Assembly (NCBI GenBank): GCA_000613465.1
Contig: BAJA01000010.1
Coordinates: 1 to 64,000, forward strand
Origin: Bacteroides nordii WAL 11050 = JCM 12987
GTDB taxonomy: Bacteria; Bacteroidota; Bacteroidia; Bacteroidales; Bacteroidaceae
Length of the DNA stretch: 64,000 nt
Direction: 5' to 3'
Shown here one piece after another: positions 44,981 through 54,969 of the stretch (position 1 is the first letter of the stretch; every line of letters begins with the position of its first letter). Below the pieces are notes generated by a model, which saw nothing but the letters and a program-made list of their open reading frames with translations, was not told where the DNA came from and made no database searches. Position numbers and translations under genes: made by a program.

Positions 44981-47833
44981 ATGAAGAAATTATTATCTCT
45001 TCCTCCGAATCTGGTGCACTGCTTTCATGAACTGGAAGAAGTAGATGCCTCAGAATGGTTTTGTACTTCCGATCCTGTTGGAGCAAAGTTAGGTTCGGGT
45101 GGTGGAACAACTTGGTTGTTACAGGCATGTCATGAGAATTATGCTTCTAAAGAGTCTTTTTCAAATTGGTTGGGAGCTGAAAAACGAATTTTACTACATG
45201 CCGGAGGGCAGAGCCGGAGGCTTCCGGGATATGCTCCTTCCGGGAAAATTCTTACGCCGATCCCTGTTTTCAGTTGGGAGCGTGGACAGAAGTTAGGGCA
45301 GAATCTACTCTCTTTGCAATTGCCGCTTTATGAGAGAATTATGAACATGGCTCCGGAGAATATGCATACATTGATAGCCAGCGGAGATGTATATATCCGT
45401 TCGGAGAAGCCCTTGCAGGAGATTCCTCAGGCCGATGTGGTATGTTATGGGCTTTGGGTCAATCCGTCATTAGCTACGCATCACGGAGTGTTTGTCTCTG
45501 ATCGTAAGACACCGGATATTCTCGACTTTATGCTGCAAAAGCCCTCTCTTGCAGAATTGGAAGGACTGGCAAAAACACATCTGTTTTTGATGGATATTGG
45601 GATATGGTTGCTTAGCGACCGTGCTGTGGAATTGCTGATGAAGCGTTCTCTTGATACTAATTCCGGAGAGATTACCTATTATGATCTTTATTCAGATTAT
45701 GGGCTTGCACTGGGGAGTCATCCCAAAATAGAAGATGCCGAACTGAATAGTCTTTCTGTTGCTATACTGCCTTTACCCGGGGGAGAGTTTTATCACTATG
45801 GCACGAGCCGTGAGTTAATCTCTTCTACATTGGCTGTACAGGATAAAGTGCGTGATCAGCGATTAATCATGCATCGTAAGGTAAAACCCAATCCTGCCAT
45901 CTTTGTACAAAATGCTTCTACCAGTATCTCTTTCTCTTCCGAAAATGCCAACTTATGGATTGAGAACAGTTATGTGGGGAAAGGTTGGAAACTGGGATCT
46001 CGTCAGATTATTACCGGAGTACCGGAGAATGATTGGGAGATAACGGTACCCGATGGTATTTGTTTGGACGTAGTTCCTATGGGAGAAGCCGGATTTGTGG
46101 TACGCCCATATGGACTGGATGACGTGTTTAAGGGCGCATTGGATTCACCCGGTACTCTGTTTACTGGTATTCCTTTTGTTGAATGGATGGAACAGCGTGG
46201 CATTACTTGGAATGACATTCAGGGGGGTACGGATGATTTACAGGCAGCTTCCATCTTTCCAATGACGGAGTCGGTTGATGAACTTGGTTTATTGTTGCGT
46301 TGGATGACAACGGAACCTGATCTGGCAGAAGGACGTGTGTTGTGGTTGAACTGTATGAAGTTCTCTGCTGATGAAATTTCTGCCCGTGCCAATCTGCAAC
46401 GGCTTTATGCTCAACGTACGGCTTTTCGTCGAGAAAACTGGAAGGGCTTGTCAGACAATTATGAGAAGAGTGTTTTCTATCAGCTCGATTTGGAAGATGC
46501 TGCCCATGAATTTGTAAATCTCGGACTTGAAGTGCCCCAGGCACTGCCGGATGATACTGCACAGTTATTGCAAATGCATAACCGGATGTTGCGGGCGCGC
46601 GTGATGGAATTGAAAAATGATCCGGGCAGCAAGGAAGAAGAGAAAGAGGCATTCAATCTTTTGCGAAATGGCTTACTAGGGCAGGTTTGCAAGCAGAAAT
46701 GTAATCCGAAGCTGAATGTTTATTCCGATCAGATTGTATGGGGACGTAGTCCTGTACGTATCGACGTGGCCGGTGGCTGGACAGATACTCCTCCTTATTC
46801 GCTTTATTCGGGGGGAAATGTGGTGAATCTGGCTATTGAACTGAACGGGCAACCTCCTTTGCAAGTATACGTCAAAACTTGTAAAGAACCTCATGTTGTA
46901 CTTCGTTCCATAGATATGGGAGCGATGGAAGTGGTGAATACGTATGAAGAGTTGCAGGATTACCGAAAAATAGGTTCTCCTTTCTCTATACCTAAAGCCG
47001 CATTGGCGCTAGCTGGCTTTGTTCCTCAGTTCTCGGAGGTGCAATATGATTCTTTGAGGGAGCAGTTGGAAGTTTTTGGTGCCGGTATTGAAGTTACATT
47101 GCTTGCAGCTATACCGGCAGGTTCCGGACTGGGAACAAGTTCTATTCTTGCTTCTACTGTGTTGGGAGCAATCAATGATTTCTGTGGTTTGGCATGGGAT
47201 AAGAATGAGATTTGTCGTTGTACATTGGTATTGGAGCAGTTGCTTACCACAGGAGGAGGCTGGCAGGATCAATATGGTGGCGTTTTCTCCGGAGTTAAGT
47301 TGTTGCAAACAGAATCCGGATTTGATCAGACTCCGTTAGTGCGTTGGTTACCCGATCAGTTATTTACGAATCCTGAATATCGGGATTGTCATTTGCTTTA
47401 TTATACTGGCATAACCCGTACGGCAAAAGGTATTTTAGGAGAGATTGTCCGTTCTATGTTTCTTAATTCAGGGAATCATCTTGCTTTGTTGTCAGAGATG
47501 AAAATACATGCTTTGGATATGAATGAGGCTATTTTACGTGGTAACTTTGCAAATTACGGTAAGTTGGTAGGAAAGAGCTGGATACAGAATAAAGCACTTG
47601 ATGCCGGTACAAATCCACCGGAAGTGGAAAAGATAATCCGTTTGATTGAAGATTATACTTTAGGGCATAAGTTGCCGGGAGCTGGTGGTGGCGGATATCT
47701 GTATATGGTTGCCAAAGATCCACAGGCGGCTGTTCAGATTCGTCGGTTACTCACAGAATATGCGCCTAACCCTTGTGCACGATTTGTAGAAATGACTTTG
47801 TCTGACAAAGGGTTACAGGTATCAAGAAGTTAG
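44981..47833 (+). CDS. fkp: Bifunctional L-fucokinase / GDP-fucose pyrophosphorylase
   Basis: 950 residues, matching the 949-residue Fkp of B. fragilis. The N-terminal pyrophosphorylase half has the nucleotide motif LHAGGQSRRLPGYAPSGKIL (near residue 71) and a left-handed-helix-like region around SISFSSENANLWIENSYVGK. The C-terminal GHMP kinase half (about 585-950) has PVRIDVAGGWTDTPPYS, the ATP loop IPAGSGLGTSSILAS and GAGGGGYLYMV. It converts L-fucose to fucose-1-phosphate and then GDP-fucose for capsule and glycoprotein fucosylation. It follows the MGMT-like gene by 28 bp and ends before a long inverted repeat. Confidence 0.96.
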   Translation: MKKLLSLPPNLVHCFHELEEVDASEWFCTSDPVGAKLGSGGGTTWLLQACHENYASKESFSNWLGAEKRILLHAGGQSRRLPGYAPSGKILTPIPVFSWERGQKLGQNLLSLQLPLYERIMNMAPENMHTLIASGDVYIRSEKPLQEIPQADVVCYGLWVNPSLATHHGVFVSDRKTPDILDFMLQKPSLAELEGLAKTHLFLMDIGIWLLSDRAVELLMKRSLDTNSGEITYYDLYSDYGLALGSHPKIEDAELNSLSVAILPLPGGEFYHYGTSRELISSTLAVQDKVRDQRLIMHRKVKPNPAIFVQNASTSISFSSENANLWIENSYVGKGWKLGSRQIITGVPENDWEITVPDGICLDVVPMGEAGFVVRPYGLDDVFKGALDSPGTLFTGIPFVEWMEQRGITWNDIQGGTDDLQAASIFPMTESVDELGLLLRWMTTEPDLAEGRVLWLNCMKFSADEISARANLQRLYAQRTAFRRENWKGLSDNYEKSVFYQLDLEDAAHEFVNLGLEVPQALPDDTAQLLQMHNRMLRARVMELKNDPGSKEEEKEAFNLLRNGLLGQVCKQKCNPKLNVYSDQIVWGRSPVRIDVAGGWTDTPPYSLYSGGNVVNLAIELNGQPPLQVYVKTCKEPHVVLRSIDMGAMEVVNTYEELQDYRKIGSPFSIPKAALALAGFVPQFSEVQYDSLREQLEVFGAGIEVTLLAAIPAGSGLGTSSILASTVLGAINDFCGLAWDKNEICRCTLVLEQLLTTGGGWQDQYGGVFSGVKLLQTESGFDQTPLVRWLPDQLFTNPEYRDCHLLYYTGITRTAKGILGEIVRSMFLNSGNHLALLSEMKIHALDMNEAILRGNFANYGKLVGKSWIQNKALDAGTNPPEVEKIIRLIEDYTLGHKLPGAGGGGYLYMVAKDPQAAVQIRRLLTEYAPNPCARFVEMTLSDKGLQVSRS

Positions 47834-47853
47834 TTCATGATTGTACGAATATG

Positions 47854-47980
47854 AATAAATTTACGATTAGACGATTGACGATGTACGATTGAAGTTGCTC
47901 TTTTAAAAGCCTGTTTCAGCGCTATTAGAGATAGAGTAATCCCAATCGTACATCGTCAATCGTCTAATCGTAAATTTATT
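47854..47980. repeat. Perfect 38-bp inverted repeat with internal heptamers
   Basis: Left arm 47854-47891 and right arm 47943-47980 are exact complements over 38 bp, around a 51-bp loop. Within each arm ACGAT recurs four times at 8-, 7- and 7-bp steps. It fills the gap between fkp (plus) and the PAS gene (minus). It may serve as a bidirectional terminator; the heptamer content suggests a mobile or slipped-repeat origin. Confidence 0.88.
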
Positions 47981-48027
47981 TATTCCTGTATGGCTATGTA
48001 AGTGAAAATAATCTTCTCGTGATGATT

Positions 48028-48357
48028 TTATTTTCGTATGTGATGCGGCATCTCTTCCGGAAGTTCCATTGATATTTCCACCAGACCACTTACTACTCCT
48101 TCGTTAAACCAGGGTGTTTGATAGATCATTTTTTTGATGCCATTTTTTTCTATCGTGTAGGCATTACTGCCACCTGTTGCCAGCATCTCACGTATCTTCT
48201 CCTGTGATTGTAGATTGTGGCAATCGAAAAGATTCTTACCGATCAGACCGCCGTGTTTGGCAAATGTTTTACATGCTTTATCATTCATAAAAAGGATAAC
48301 TCCTTTGGTGTCACATACTGTGACAGCACAATTCATTTCTTTAGCCCATTCGTACAT
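48028..48357 (-). CDS. Stand-alone PAS domain protein
   Basis: 109 residues, a single PAS fold: MNCAVTVCDTKGVILFMNDKACKTF, a GLIGKNLFDCHNLQSQEKIREML helix segment and a closing VVSGLVEISMELPEEM strand. No output domain. A strong AAGGAGAA precedes the ATG. It may sense a small ligand or redox state (Cys in FDCHN) and act on a partner kinase; partner unknown. Confidence 0.8.
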   Translation of the reverse strand: MYEWAKEMNCAVTVCDTKGVILFMNDKACKTFAKHGGLIGKNLFDCHNLQSQEKIREMLATGGSNAYTIEKNGIKKMIYQTPWFNEGVVSGLVEISMELPEEMPHHIRK

Positions 48358-48459
48358 TGCTCATTCTCCTTTCTTGGTTTTAATCAGCAAAGATAGTTCT
48401 ATGATTCAAAAAAGAAAAGGAAGAAACCCTTTTAAAATGTCTCTCCCTTCTTAAATAGA

Positions 48460-51209
48460 TTATTTAATAATGACTTTCTGCAAAAGCTTATCCACTTTTA
48501 TCAAATAAATACCCGAATGATCTATCTGTATCATTTCCATATCTTTTGCTTTATGAATAACTGTTTGGCATACGCCCTGTAAGTTATATACGGAGATCAT
48601 TTTTTCTTGTGCATTTTCTATCCAAAGAGAAGAGCCTTCTACTCTTATGCAAATATTGGTGGAAGTTGATATGTCTTCAATACCTGTAGGCGTTGTAGAA
48701 AATGTCCCTATTTGTTCGGATAGGGTTTTATTAGATTTATCATTTGCAATTAAGCTATAATAATAGGTAACTTCCGGTTTTAAATCCGTCACACGGAAAG
48801 AAAGCTTGGAGCTGTACGAGTGACTAATTCGCCTTTTGCATCAAATTGATAAGAAGCGATTTCTTTCTTCATATCTATGTCCGAATATATTTTTAATATG
48901 TATTCATTCGTATCATCTATTGTTTTCCATGTAAAATTAACTGCATTACTTTCTGTGTTGATGATCAGTGAATTTTCATTTTGTACAGGTATAAATACGG
49001 CTAATAAATTTTTGTTTTCATTGATAGTAAAGGAGTAATTATCTTCTTCGCTAACTATTTCTCCGTTATCCATCCAACATTTGAAACGATAGCCTGAGTT
49101 CGCTCGTGCTGACAAGTTTACCATGGCTCCTTGCTGGTATTCAGTGATTCCTAAAATAATACCTGCATTCAATATATTTTTAGTCACATTGACAGTCAGG
49201 GGTGCTTCTTCCTGCATATAGAAAAATTTCTTCCAGCCATCACTTGCCTTATAGAGGTTTGTAGTGTTATAAGGGATGTGGAGTTTGCAAGTGGTGACTC
49301 TGATTCCGGTAAAACTATTGTCGTAGGCAGCAGCGGGAGCAGCTCCCTTGCAATAGATATCAGTTAAACCAGCACAACCATAAAGTGCTTTTTCACCAAC
49401 CATGTATAAGGTATAAGGAAGTGTGATTTCTTTAATGGTAGAACAACCATAAAAAGCGCCATATTGAAGCTCTTCACATTCCTCTGTAACTGTTACTTTC
49501 CTTAAATTGGCAGGTAAATAATACGTTTTAGCTTTATTATCCTGATAATATTGGGTAGTGGCTTTCATTTCAGCATTAGAAGACGTACCAAAAAGATCAC
49601 CAAATAATCCTTGTATCCCTGCAGCGGTTTCTTTTACTCCTGTACCAACAAAAGGGATAGTAAGTTCTTCCAAATTACTTGAATTAGAAAGTATCCCACT
49701 ACTTAAACTTTTAAGGCTACCAATATTTAAAGAAATAAGAGATTTTGGAAATCTCAAAATGTCTATATTTCTTACTTTTGGTAAAAGTACTATTTGTAGT
49801 TTATCACAGTTATCTAAAAAACCTGCCTCTGTAGAAGTAGCTACGGGAAGGCTTAGAACTTCAAGGCTATAGCAATTTTGAAAAGCATACTTTCCTATAA
49901 AATCGGCCGACGGAAGACTGACATCTTTAAGATTTGTGCAGCCATAGAAAGATTTTTCACCAATGGAAGTGGCTATAGGTAAATTTATATCTTTAAGATT
50001 TTTACAACCAGAGAAGGTATTATTTCCGATAGAGGTAGCCAAAGGGAGATTTGCAACCTTTAGATTTGAACAACCATTAAAAACACCATAATACCAATAA
50101 TTAGGTCCATATCCATAACGGCAAGAAAGATTTGCTTGTTTCATCACGCTTATCTCTGTTAACGATAATGGAATATAATAACTGTAAATCCCAAAAACAT
50201 CACGCCCGTATGTAACAATGACATAACCTTGTTCGGGGGGGGCCTTATAATTAGATCTTAATTCAAACAAATAACCGAGGTGCTCTTGGAGCTTAATAGA
50301 AGAACCAATAAATGGTAAAGAGAGCTTCTGCAAATTGCGACAACCTGAAAGAATAGAGTTTCCAATTTCAATAACACTGTTAGGGATAGTGATAGAGGTT
50401 AATCCGATACAGTCGGAGAAGGCATAATCTCCAATGCTGGTAATACCATCAGGTACGGTATAAGTGGATGATTTCGCATTAGGATAGGATAGTAATTTTG
50501 TTTTGTTTTTATTATATAAAACTCCATCAATCGCTGAATATCGCGGATTATCATTTGATACAACAAATTTTTTTAAATTGGTGCAACCACGAAAAACTTG
50601 ATCGCTGAGTATTGTTATGCTGTTAGGAATGTTTATGGAAGTTAATCCTACACATCCATAGAAAGCCTCTTGGTAAATACTTGTTATACCTTCAGGAATG
50701 GTAATAGATGTTAGTTTCGTACATCCATAGAAAGCTCTATTTCGAATACTTGTTACACTATTAGGAATAGTATAAGTCCCAGATTTTGCATTAGGAAAAA
50801 TAATTAATTCAGTCTTATCTTTATTAAATAAGATACCATCAACAGATAAATATTGAGGATTATTATCTGATACAATAATTTCTTTAAGAGCTGTACAGTC
50901 AGAGAATATATCATTGCTAAATTTGTTTATATTCTCACCAATAATGACAGATGTAAGATTAATGCAATCTTTAAATGCATTATAGGCGATAGAAGTAACC
51001 TTATATGATTTCTCACCATGTGTTATATTACCGGGAATTACTACTTCACCTGAATATGAATTATAGTTATCATTGTTGTAAGTAACTTCTGCCTCTATTC
51101 CTGTTTCAGTTGCGAAAATACGATAATAAATGTCATTGACTTTAAAATCATATGCCATACCTTTCAACATTGGCAGTAAACAAGCTAATAAAATTAAGAT
51201 CTTCTTCAT
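48460..51209 (-). pseudogene. BspA-like leucine-rich-repeat surface protein, frameshifted near C-terminus
   Basis: Signal peptide MKKILILLACLLPMLKGMA. Many LRR_5/TpLRR repeats of the BspA type (for example GCTKLTSITIPEGITSIYQEAFYG, about 23-residue period) run from about residue 60 to 640. A Listeria-Bacteroides-type/Bacon-like beta domain and an Fn3-like segment follow. The frame stops after APSFLSV at 48789, while the adjacent frame reads KLSFRVTDLKPEVTYYYSL and ends in a Por-type tail (ISVYNLQGVCQT ... GIYLIKVDKLLQKVIIK). Adding one G to the G of ACAGC near 48810 gives a 916-residue protein. BspA proteins bind host surfaces or fibronectin in oral species; here only the fold is supported. 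Confidence 0.85.
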
Positions 51210-51438
51210 AATATGTGATTATAGTTTTACCTCTCTATCCCATAGTTTGGCGTTTATAAAAATATAAATAGAATGTGGGAAGTATTAATGTCATATATCA
51301 ACAGTATTCTCTAAAGAGAAGATTTTCTGCGATTAATGAGGCATTAAAACATCCTTTGTATCTCCTCAAGCTTTGATATTCAAAACTAAAGGGAAAGTAA
51401 TAGTTAGAATATCAAAGTAGGAGAGTGGATATATTTAT
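51210..51438. other. Intergenic region
   Basis: A+T-rich gap between same-strand secreted-protein genes, probably holding the promoter of the BspA-like gene. Nothing else seen. Confidence 0.4.
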
Positions 51439-52353
51439 TTATTGTACGATTACTTTGCCTGTATTAACGGACTTTCCACTGGCTATTACATTATAGATAT
51501 ACATTCCTTTCATACGGCGTGTTGGTACTTTAACTTTACTGCTTATGATAGCCTGGCGATAAACCATGCGGCCACTTTGATCACATAATTCAATGAAACT
51601 GCCGGAAGTTACATTTTCTTCTCCTACTTCTATAGTAAATGTTTCGTTCTGGCGTACCGGATTAGGATATCCTTTAAATTCAGCCATTTTGGTGAATTTA
51701 ATGCCTGAGCTATTGCCTTTTATTATTTTATAGAAAGTAGTAAGTGTTAGGTCACTGCTATTGTGGGCACGTTTCTCGCTGAGTATATAATGGTTATCTC
51801 CCATTTTTACAACATTTAAGTATGAGTAAGGTTGGCCGGAACCGGGATAATCAGTAATTGCATCTGTTGGAATTTCTGTTAAAACCTTTCCATTTTCATC
51901 GAGGATCTCAGCTTTGGTCAGTTTCCATTCTTTTCGTTCGTAAGACTCACTATTTTCAACTGTATAGACATAGGTACCCCGAATATATTCCCATTTTTCA
52001 TCATTATTGAAAAGTGTTTGAGTGGCAGGGCTCCCTTCTCCACCATCATGTTCTGCATTTACCATTTGGTATTCAATTAGTGAATATACGGTTGCTCCAA
52101 TATCAAAAGACTGATTGTAATCATGTTCTACATCTTTTACTATGATATTTTTCACATTGTGTATTTCGTCATTGTAAATACTGATTGTGCGGTCTGTTTT
52201 GTTTTCATTATCTAATATGGAAAAGAAGTAATCTTCATTTACGAAATTGTGAATAAAGTAACAGGCCTTTTCGAATACTTGAGGTTCTCCAAAACTTTGC
52301 CCTTGCACATTTAAAGCTATTGCAGTAAATATGCCAAATAATAGTTTCTTCAT
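51439..52353 (-). CDS. Secreted protein with T9SS-type C-terminal sorting-like domain (copy 1)
   Basis: 304 residues. Signal peptide MKKLLFGIFTAIALNVQGQ. A beta-rich middle of unknown family (about 20-225). The C-terminal 80 residues have the Por_Secre_tail pattern: YPNPVRQNETFTIEVGEE, FIELCDQSGRMVYRQAI, then MKGMYIYNVI ending GKVIVQ. A tandem paralogue lies 61 bp upstream on the same strand. In Porphyromonas and Flavobacterium such tails direct secretion by the type IX system; I see no Por genes here. Confidence 0.7.
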   Translation of the reverse strand: MKKLLFGIFTAIALNVQGQSFGEPQVFEKACYFIHNFVNEDYFFSILDNENKTDRTISIYNDEIHNVKNIIVKDVEHDYNQSFDIGATVYSLIEYQMVNAEHDGGEGSPATQTLFNNDEKWEYIRGTYVYTVENSESYERKEWKLTKAEILDENGKVLTEIPTDAITDYPGSGQPYSYLNVVKMGDNHYILSEKRAHNSSDLTLTTFYKIIKGNSSGIKFTKMAEFKGYPNPVRQNETFTIEVGEENVTSGSFIELCDQSGRMVYRQAIISSKVKVPTRRMKGMYIYNVIASGKSVNTGKVIVQ

Positions 52354-52414
52354 TTGTTCTGTTTGTTTAAATAATTGTTGTAGAATATTGATGTGTAAAT
52401 GAGATTGATAGAAC

Positions 52415-53317
52415 TTATTGTACTATCACTTTACCTGTACTGATAGCCTTACCTCCAGATATTATATTATAGATATACATCCCTTTCATACGACGTGTTG
52501 GTACTTTAACTTCACTGTTTGTGATAGCCTGGCGATAAACCATGCGACCGCTCTGATCACATAATTCAATGAAATTGCCGGAAACTACATTTTCTTCTCC
52601 TACTTCGATAGTAAAAGTTTCGTTTTGGCGTACCGGATTAGGATAACTTTTAAAGCTGGCAGTTTTGGTGAAGCTTACACCCGATCCTCCTTTGCTTTTA
52701 TTGAGTTTCCAATAGGAGGTGTTGTAAGTAGGTTCTCCGGGATCAACAGGCTCATTGAGTTCTTCGTCATTCACTATGTAATAGTTGTCGCCAATTTGGG
52801 TTAATTCAACCGATATCTCTAACATATCATATCCTGCATAGAACTCGACAGCTTCTACAGGGAGAGTGCCTAATATTTCTCCGTCTTCATTGATAACTTC
52901 TGCTTTTTGAAGTATGTATTCATATCGCTCACCTGTCGTCTGCTTTTTGAAAGTACAAAATACATATTCTATTTTGTCATCGTCATTGAATAGATACTGG
53001 CTCAATAAAGAACCACTATATGCGTCATATCCGGTTAAATTATCCATGTCTAAATCGACAATGCCATAAGCCATGTTATCTTCACGATTAAAAACCGCAT
53101 TCTTTACAGTGAATTTTCTGGATTTCTGTAATTCATCATTATAGATGTCAACAATGTAATCTTTGTTACTTTCTGTGATGGTATACAGAAATGGTTTGCT
53201 GACAAAGAAATGTGCGATTTCACTTCTTTCTTTCATCACTACCGGTGTATCGGTTAAACTCTGTCCTTGCACATTCAGAGCAAGTACAGTAAACATTCCA
53301 AGTAATAGTTTTTTCAT
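52415..53317 (-). CDS. Secreted protein with T9SS-type C-terminal sorting-like domain (copy 2)
   Basis: 300 residues, paralogue of the 51439-52353 gene. Signal peptide MKKLLLGMFTVLALNVQGQ. The middle region has diverged (shared IYNDE motif; DIYNDELQKSRKFTVKNA versus SIYNDEIHNVKNIIVKD). The last 80 residues and their DNA are nearly identical to copy 1 (YPNPVRQNETFTIEVGEE; VKVPTRRMKGMYIYN). The uneven identity suggests tandem duplication with later gene conversion or selection on the tail. Confidence 0.7.
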   Translation of the reverse strand: MKKLLLGMFTVLALNVQGQSLTDTPVVMKERSEIAHFFVSKPFLYTITESNKDYIVDIYNDELQKSRKFTVKNAVFNREDNMAYGIVDLDMDNLTGYDAYSGSLLSQYLFNDDDKIEYVFCTFKKQTTGERYEYILQKAEVINEDGEILGTLPVEAVEFYAGYDMLEISVELTQIGDNYYIVNDEELNEPVDPGEPTYNTSYWKLNKSKGGSGVSFTKTASFKSYPNPVRQNETFTIEVGEENVVSGNFIELCDQSGRMVYRQAITNSEVKVPTRRMKGMYIYNIISGGKAISTGKVIVQ

Positions 53318-53742
53318 AATAATGTTTGTTTTTATAATTAAAATGTGACACGAAGTTAGGCATTTATATGTAAAGTATAAAACGCTATTTTGGAGAATGA
53401 TGCCTGTTTGGATATATTCAGGGGCTATTGGTGCTTATTTGATGGTTATGTTACAAAAAAATATTATTCTTTTGTATAACTTTTCTTCTTTGATAAGTAA
53501 ATGTGTCTGAACAAAAGCCAAAGAGGCATTGTTCTGTTTGTAGCGTGAGTTCAACACACATTACGTGATATTTCGTTTAAACTATCATTCATACAGAACT
53601 CTCACCAGTATATTTTGCTGCTCAAAATGTGTATTTATTAATCTCTATATCGGGAGGCGAAAGCCTGTTGTTTAATCGGAACTTTATGAGATATAAAGAA
53701 GGATTTCTATGGCTATTATTAATTATCTAAATATTATTATAT
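53318..53742. other. Divergent intergenic region before the ABC operon
   Basis: About 425 bp, A+T-rich, between the minus-strand secreted protein gene and the plus-strand ABC transporter. Promoters for both are expected. No convincing consensus pair, RNA gene or repeat was seen. Confidence 0.4.
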
Positions 53743-54969
53743 ATGAACAAAATAAACATCAAAGATTTATACCTTATTTTTGGAAATGACAAGCAGAAGG
53801 CACTTCGCTTATTGAAAGAGGGGAGAAGCAAAAGCGAAATATTGAAAGCAACCGGATGTACGGTTGCTGTGAAAGATGCAAACCTCTCGATTGACGAAGG
53901 AGAAATATTTGTTATTATGGGATTGTCAGGGAGTGGTAAATCTACTCTGCTGCGTTGTATCAACCGACTGATAAAACCAACTTCGGGCGAAGTGGTAATC
54001 AATGGAACGGATATTGCTAAGGTATCTGACAAAGAATTGTTGCAGATACGACGAAAGGAACTGGCTATGGTTTTCCAGAATTTTGGTTTGTTGCCCCATC
54101 GTACAGTACTGCATAATATTGCTTTCGGACTTGAACTGCAGGGGGTAAAAAAAGAAGAAAGAGAACGAAAAGCGATGGAGAGTATGCAACTGGTAGGACT
54201 AAAAGGATATGAAAATCAAATGGTTGGTGAATTATCCGGTGGTATGCAGCAACGTGTAGGACTGGCACGTGCATTGGCTAATAACCCGGAAGTACTACTG
54301 ATGGATGAAGCTTTCTCTGCTCTTGATCCTTTGATTCGCGTACAGATGCAGGATGAACTATTGGCTTTACAAGCCAAAATGAAGAAGACAATTGTATTTA
54401 TTACCCATGACCTGAGTGAAGCTATTAAACTTGGAGACCGTATTGCTATTATGAAAGATGGAGAAATAGTACAGATCGGCACTTCGGAAGAGATACTGAC
54501 AGAACCTGCCAATGCTTATGTAGAACGTTTCGTGGAAAATGTAGACCGTAGTAAGATTATTACAGCGGCTTCGGTGATGATTGATAAACCATTGGTAGCG
54601 CGTTTGAAAAAAGAGGGTCCGGAGGTATTGATCAGAAAGATGCGCGAACGTAACCTGACGGTGCTTCCGGTAGTGGATACGGGTAACGTATTGGTAGGAG
54701 AGGTCCGATTGAACGATTTATTGAGGCTGAGAAAGGAACAGGTGAGGTCGATTGATTCTGTGGTACGTCATGAAGTACATTCTGTATTGGGGGATACGGT
54801 TCTTGAAGATATCCTGCCGTTAATGACAAAAACCAATTCACCTATTTGGGTGGTAAATGAGGACAGGGAGTTCGAGGGGGTGGTTCCACTGTCATCTCTT
54901 ATCATTGAGGTGACCGGAAAAGATAAAAAAGAAATTAATGAAATCATTCAAAATGCAATAGACTTATGA
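53743..54969 (+). CDS. proV: Glycine betaine/proline ABC transporter ATPase
   Basis: 408 residues. An N-terminal ProV-type leader is followed by the ATPase domain: Walker A GLSGSGKST, Q-loop MVFQNFGLLPHRTV, signature LSGGMQQRVGLARAL and Walker B VLLMDEAFSALDP. The C-terminus (about 285-405) carries a CBS pair, used in OpuA/ProU transporters to sense ionic strength or nucleotides. It overlaps proW by 4 bp (ATGA), so translation is coupled. Part of a three-gene osmoprotectant import operon. Confidence 0.93.
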   Translation: MNKINIKDLYLIFGNDKQKALRLLKEGRSKSEILKATGCTVAVKDANLSIDEGEIFVIMGLSGSGKSTLLRCINRLIKPTSGEVVINGTDIAKVSDKELLQIRRKELAMVFQNFGLLPHRTVLHNIAFGLELQGVKKEERERKAMESMQLVGLKGYENQMVGELSGGMQQRVGLARALANNPEVLLMDEAFSALDPLIRVQMQDELLALQAKMKKTIVFITHDLSEAIKLGDRIAIMKDGEIVQIGTSEEILTEPANAYVERFVENVDRSKIITAASVMIDKPLVARLKKEGPEVLIRKMRERNLTVLPVVDTGNVLVGEVRLNDLLRLRKEQVRSIDSVVRHEVHSVLGDTVLEDILPLMTKTNSPIWVVNEDREFEGVVPLSSLIIEVTGKDKKEINEIIQNAIDL

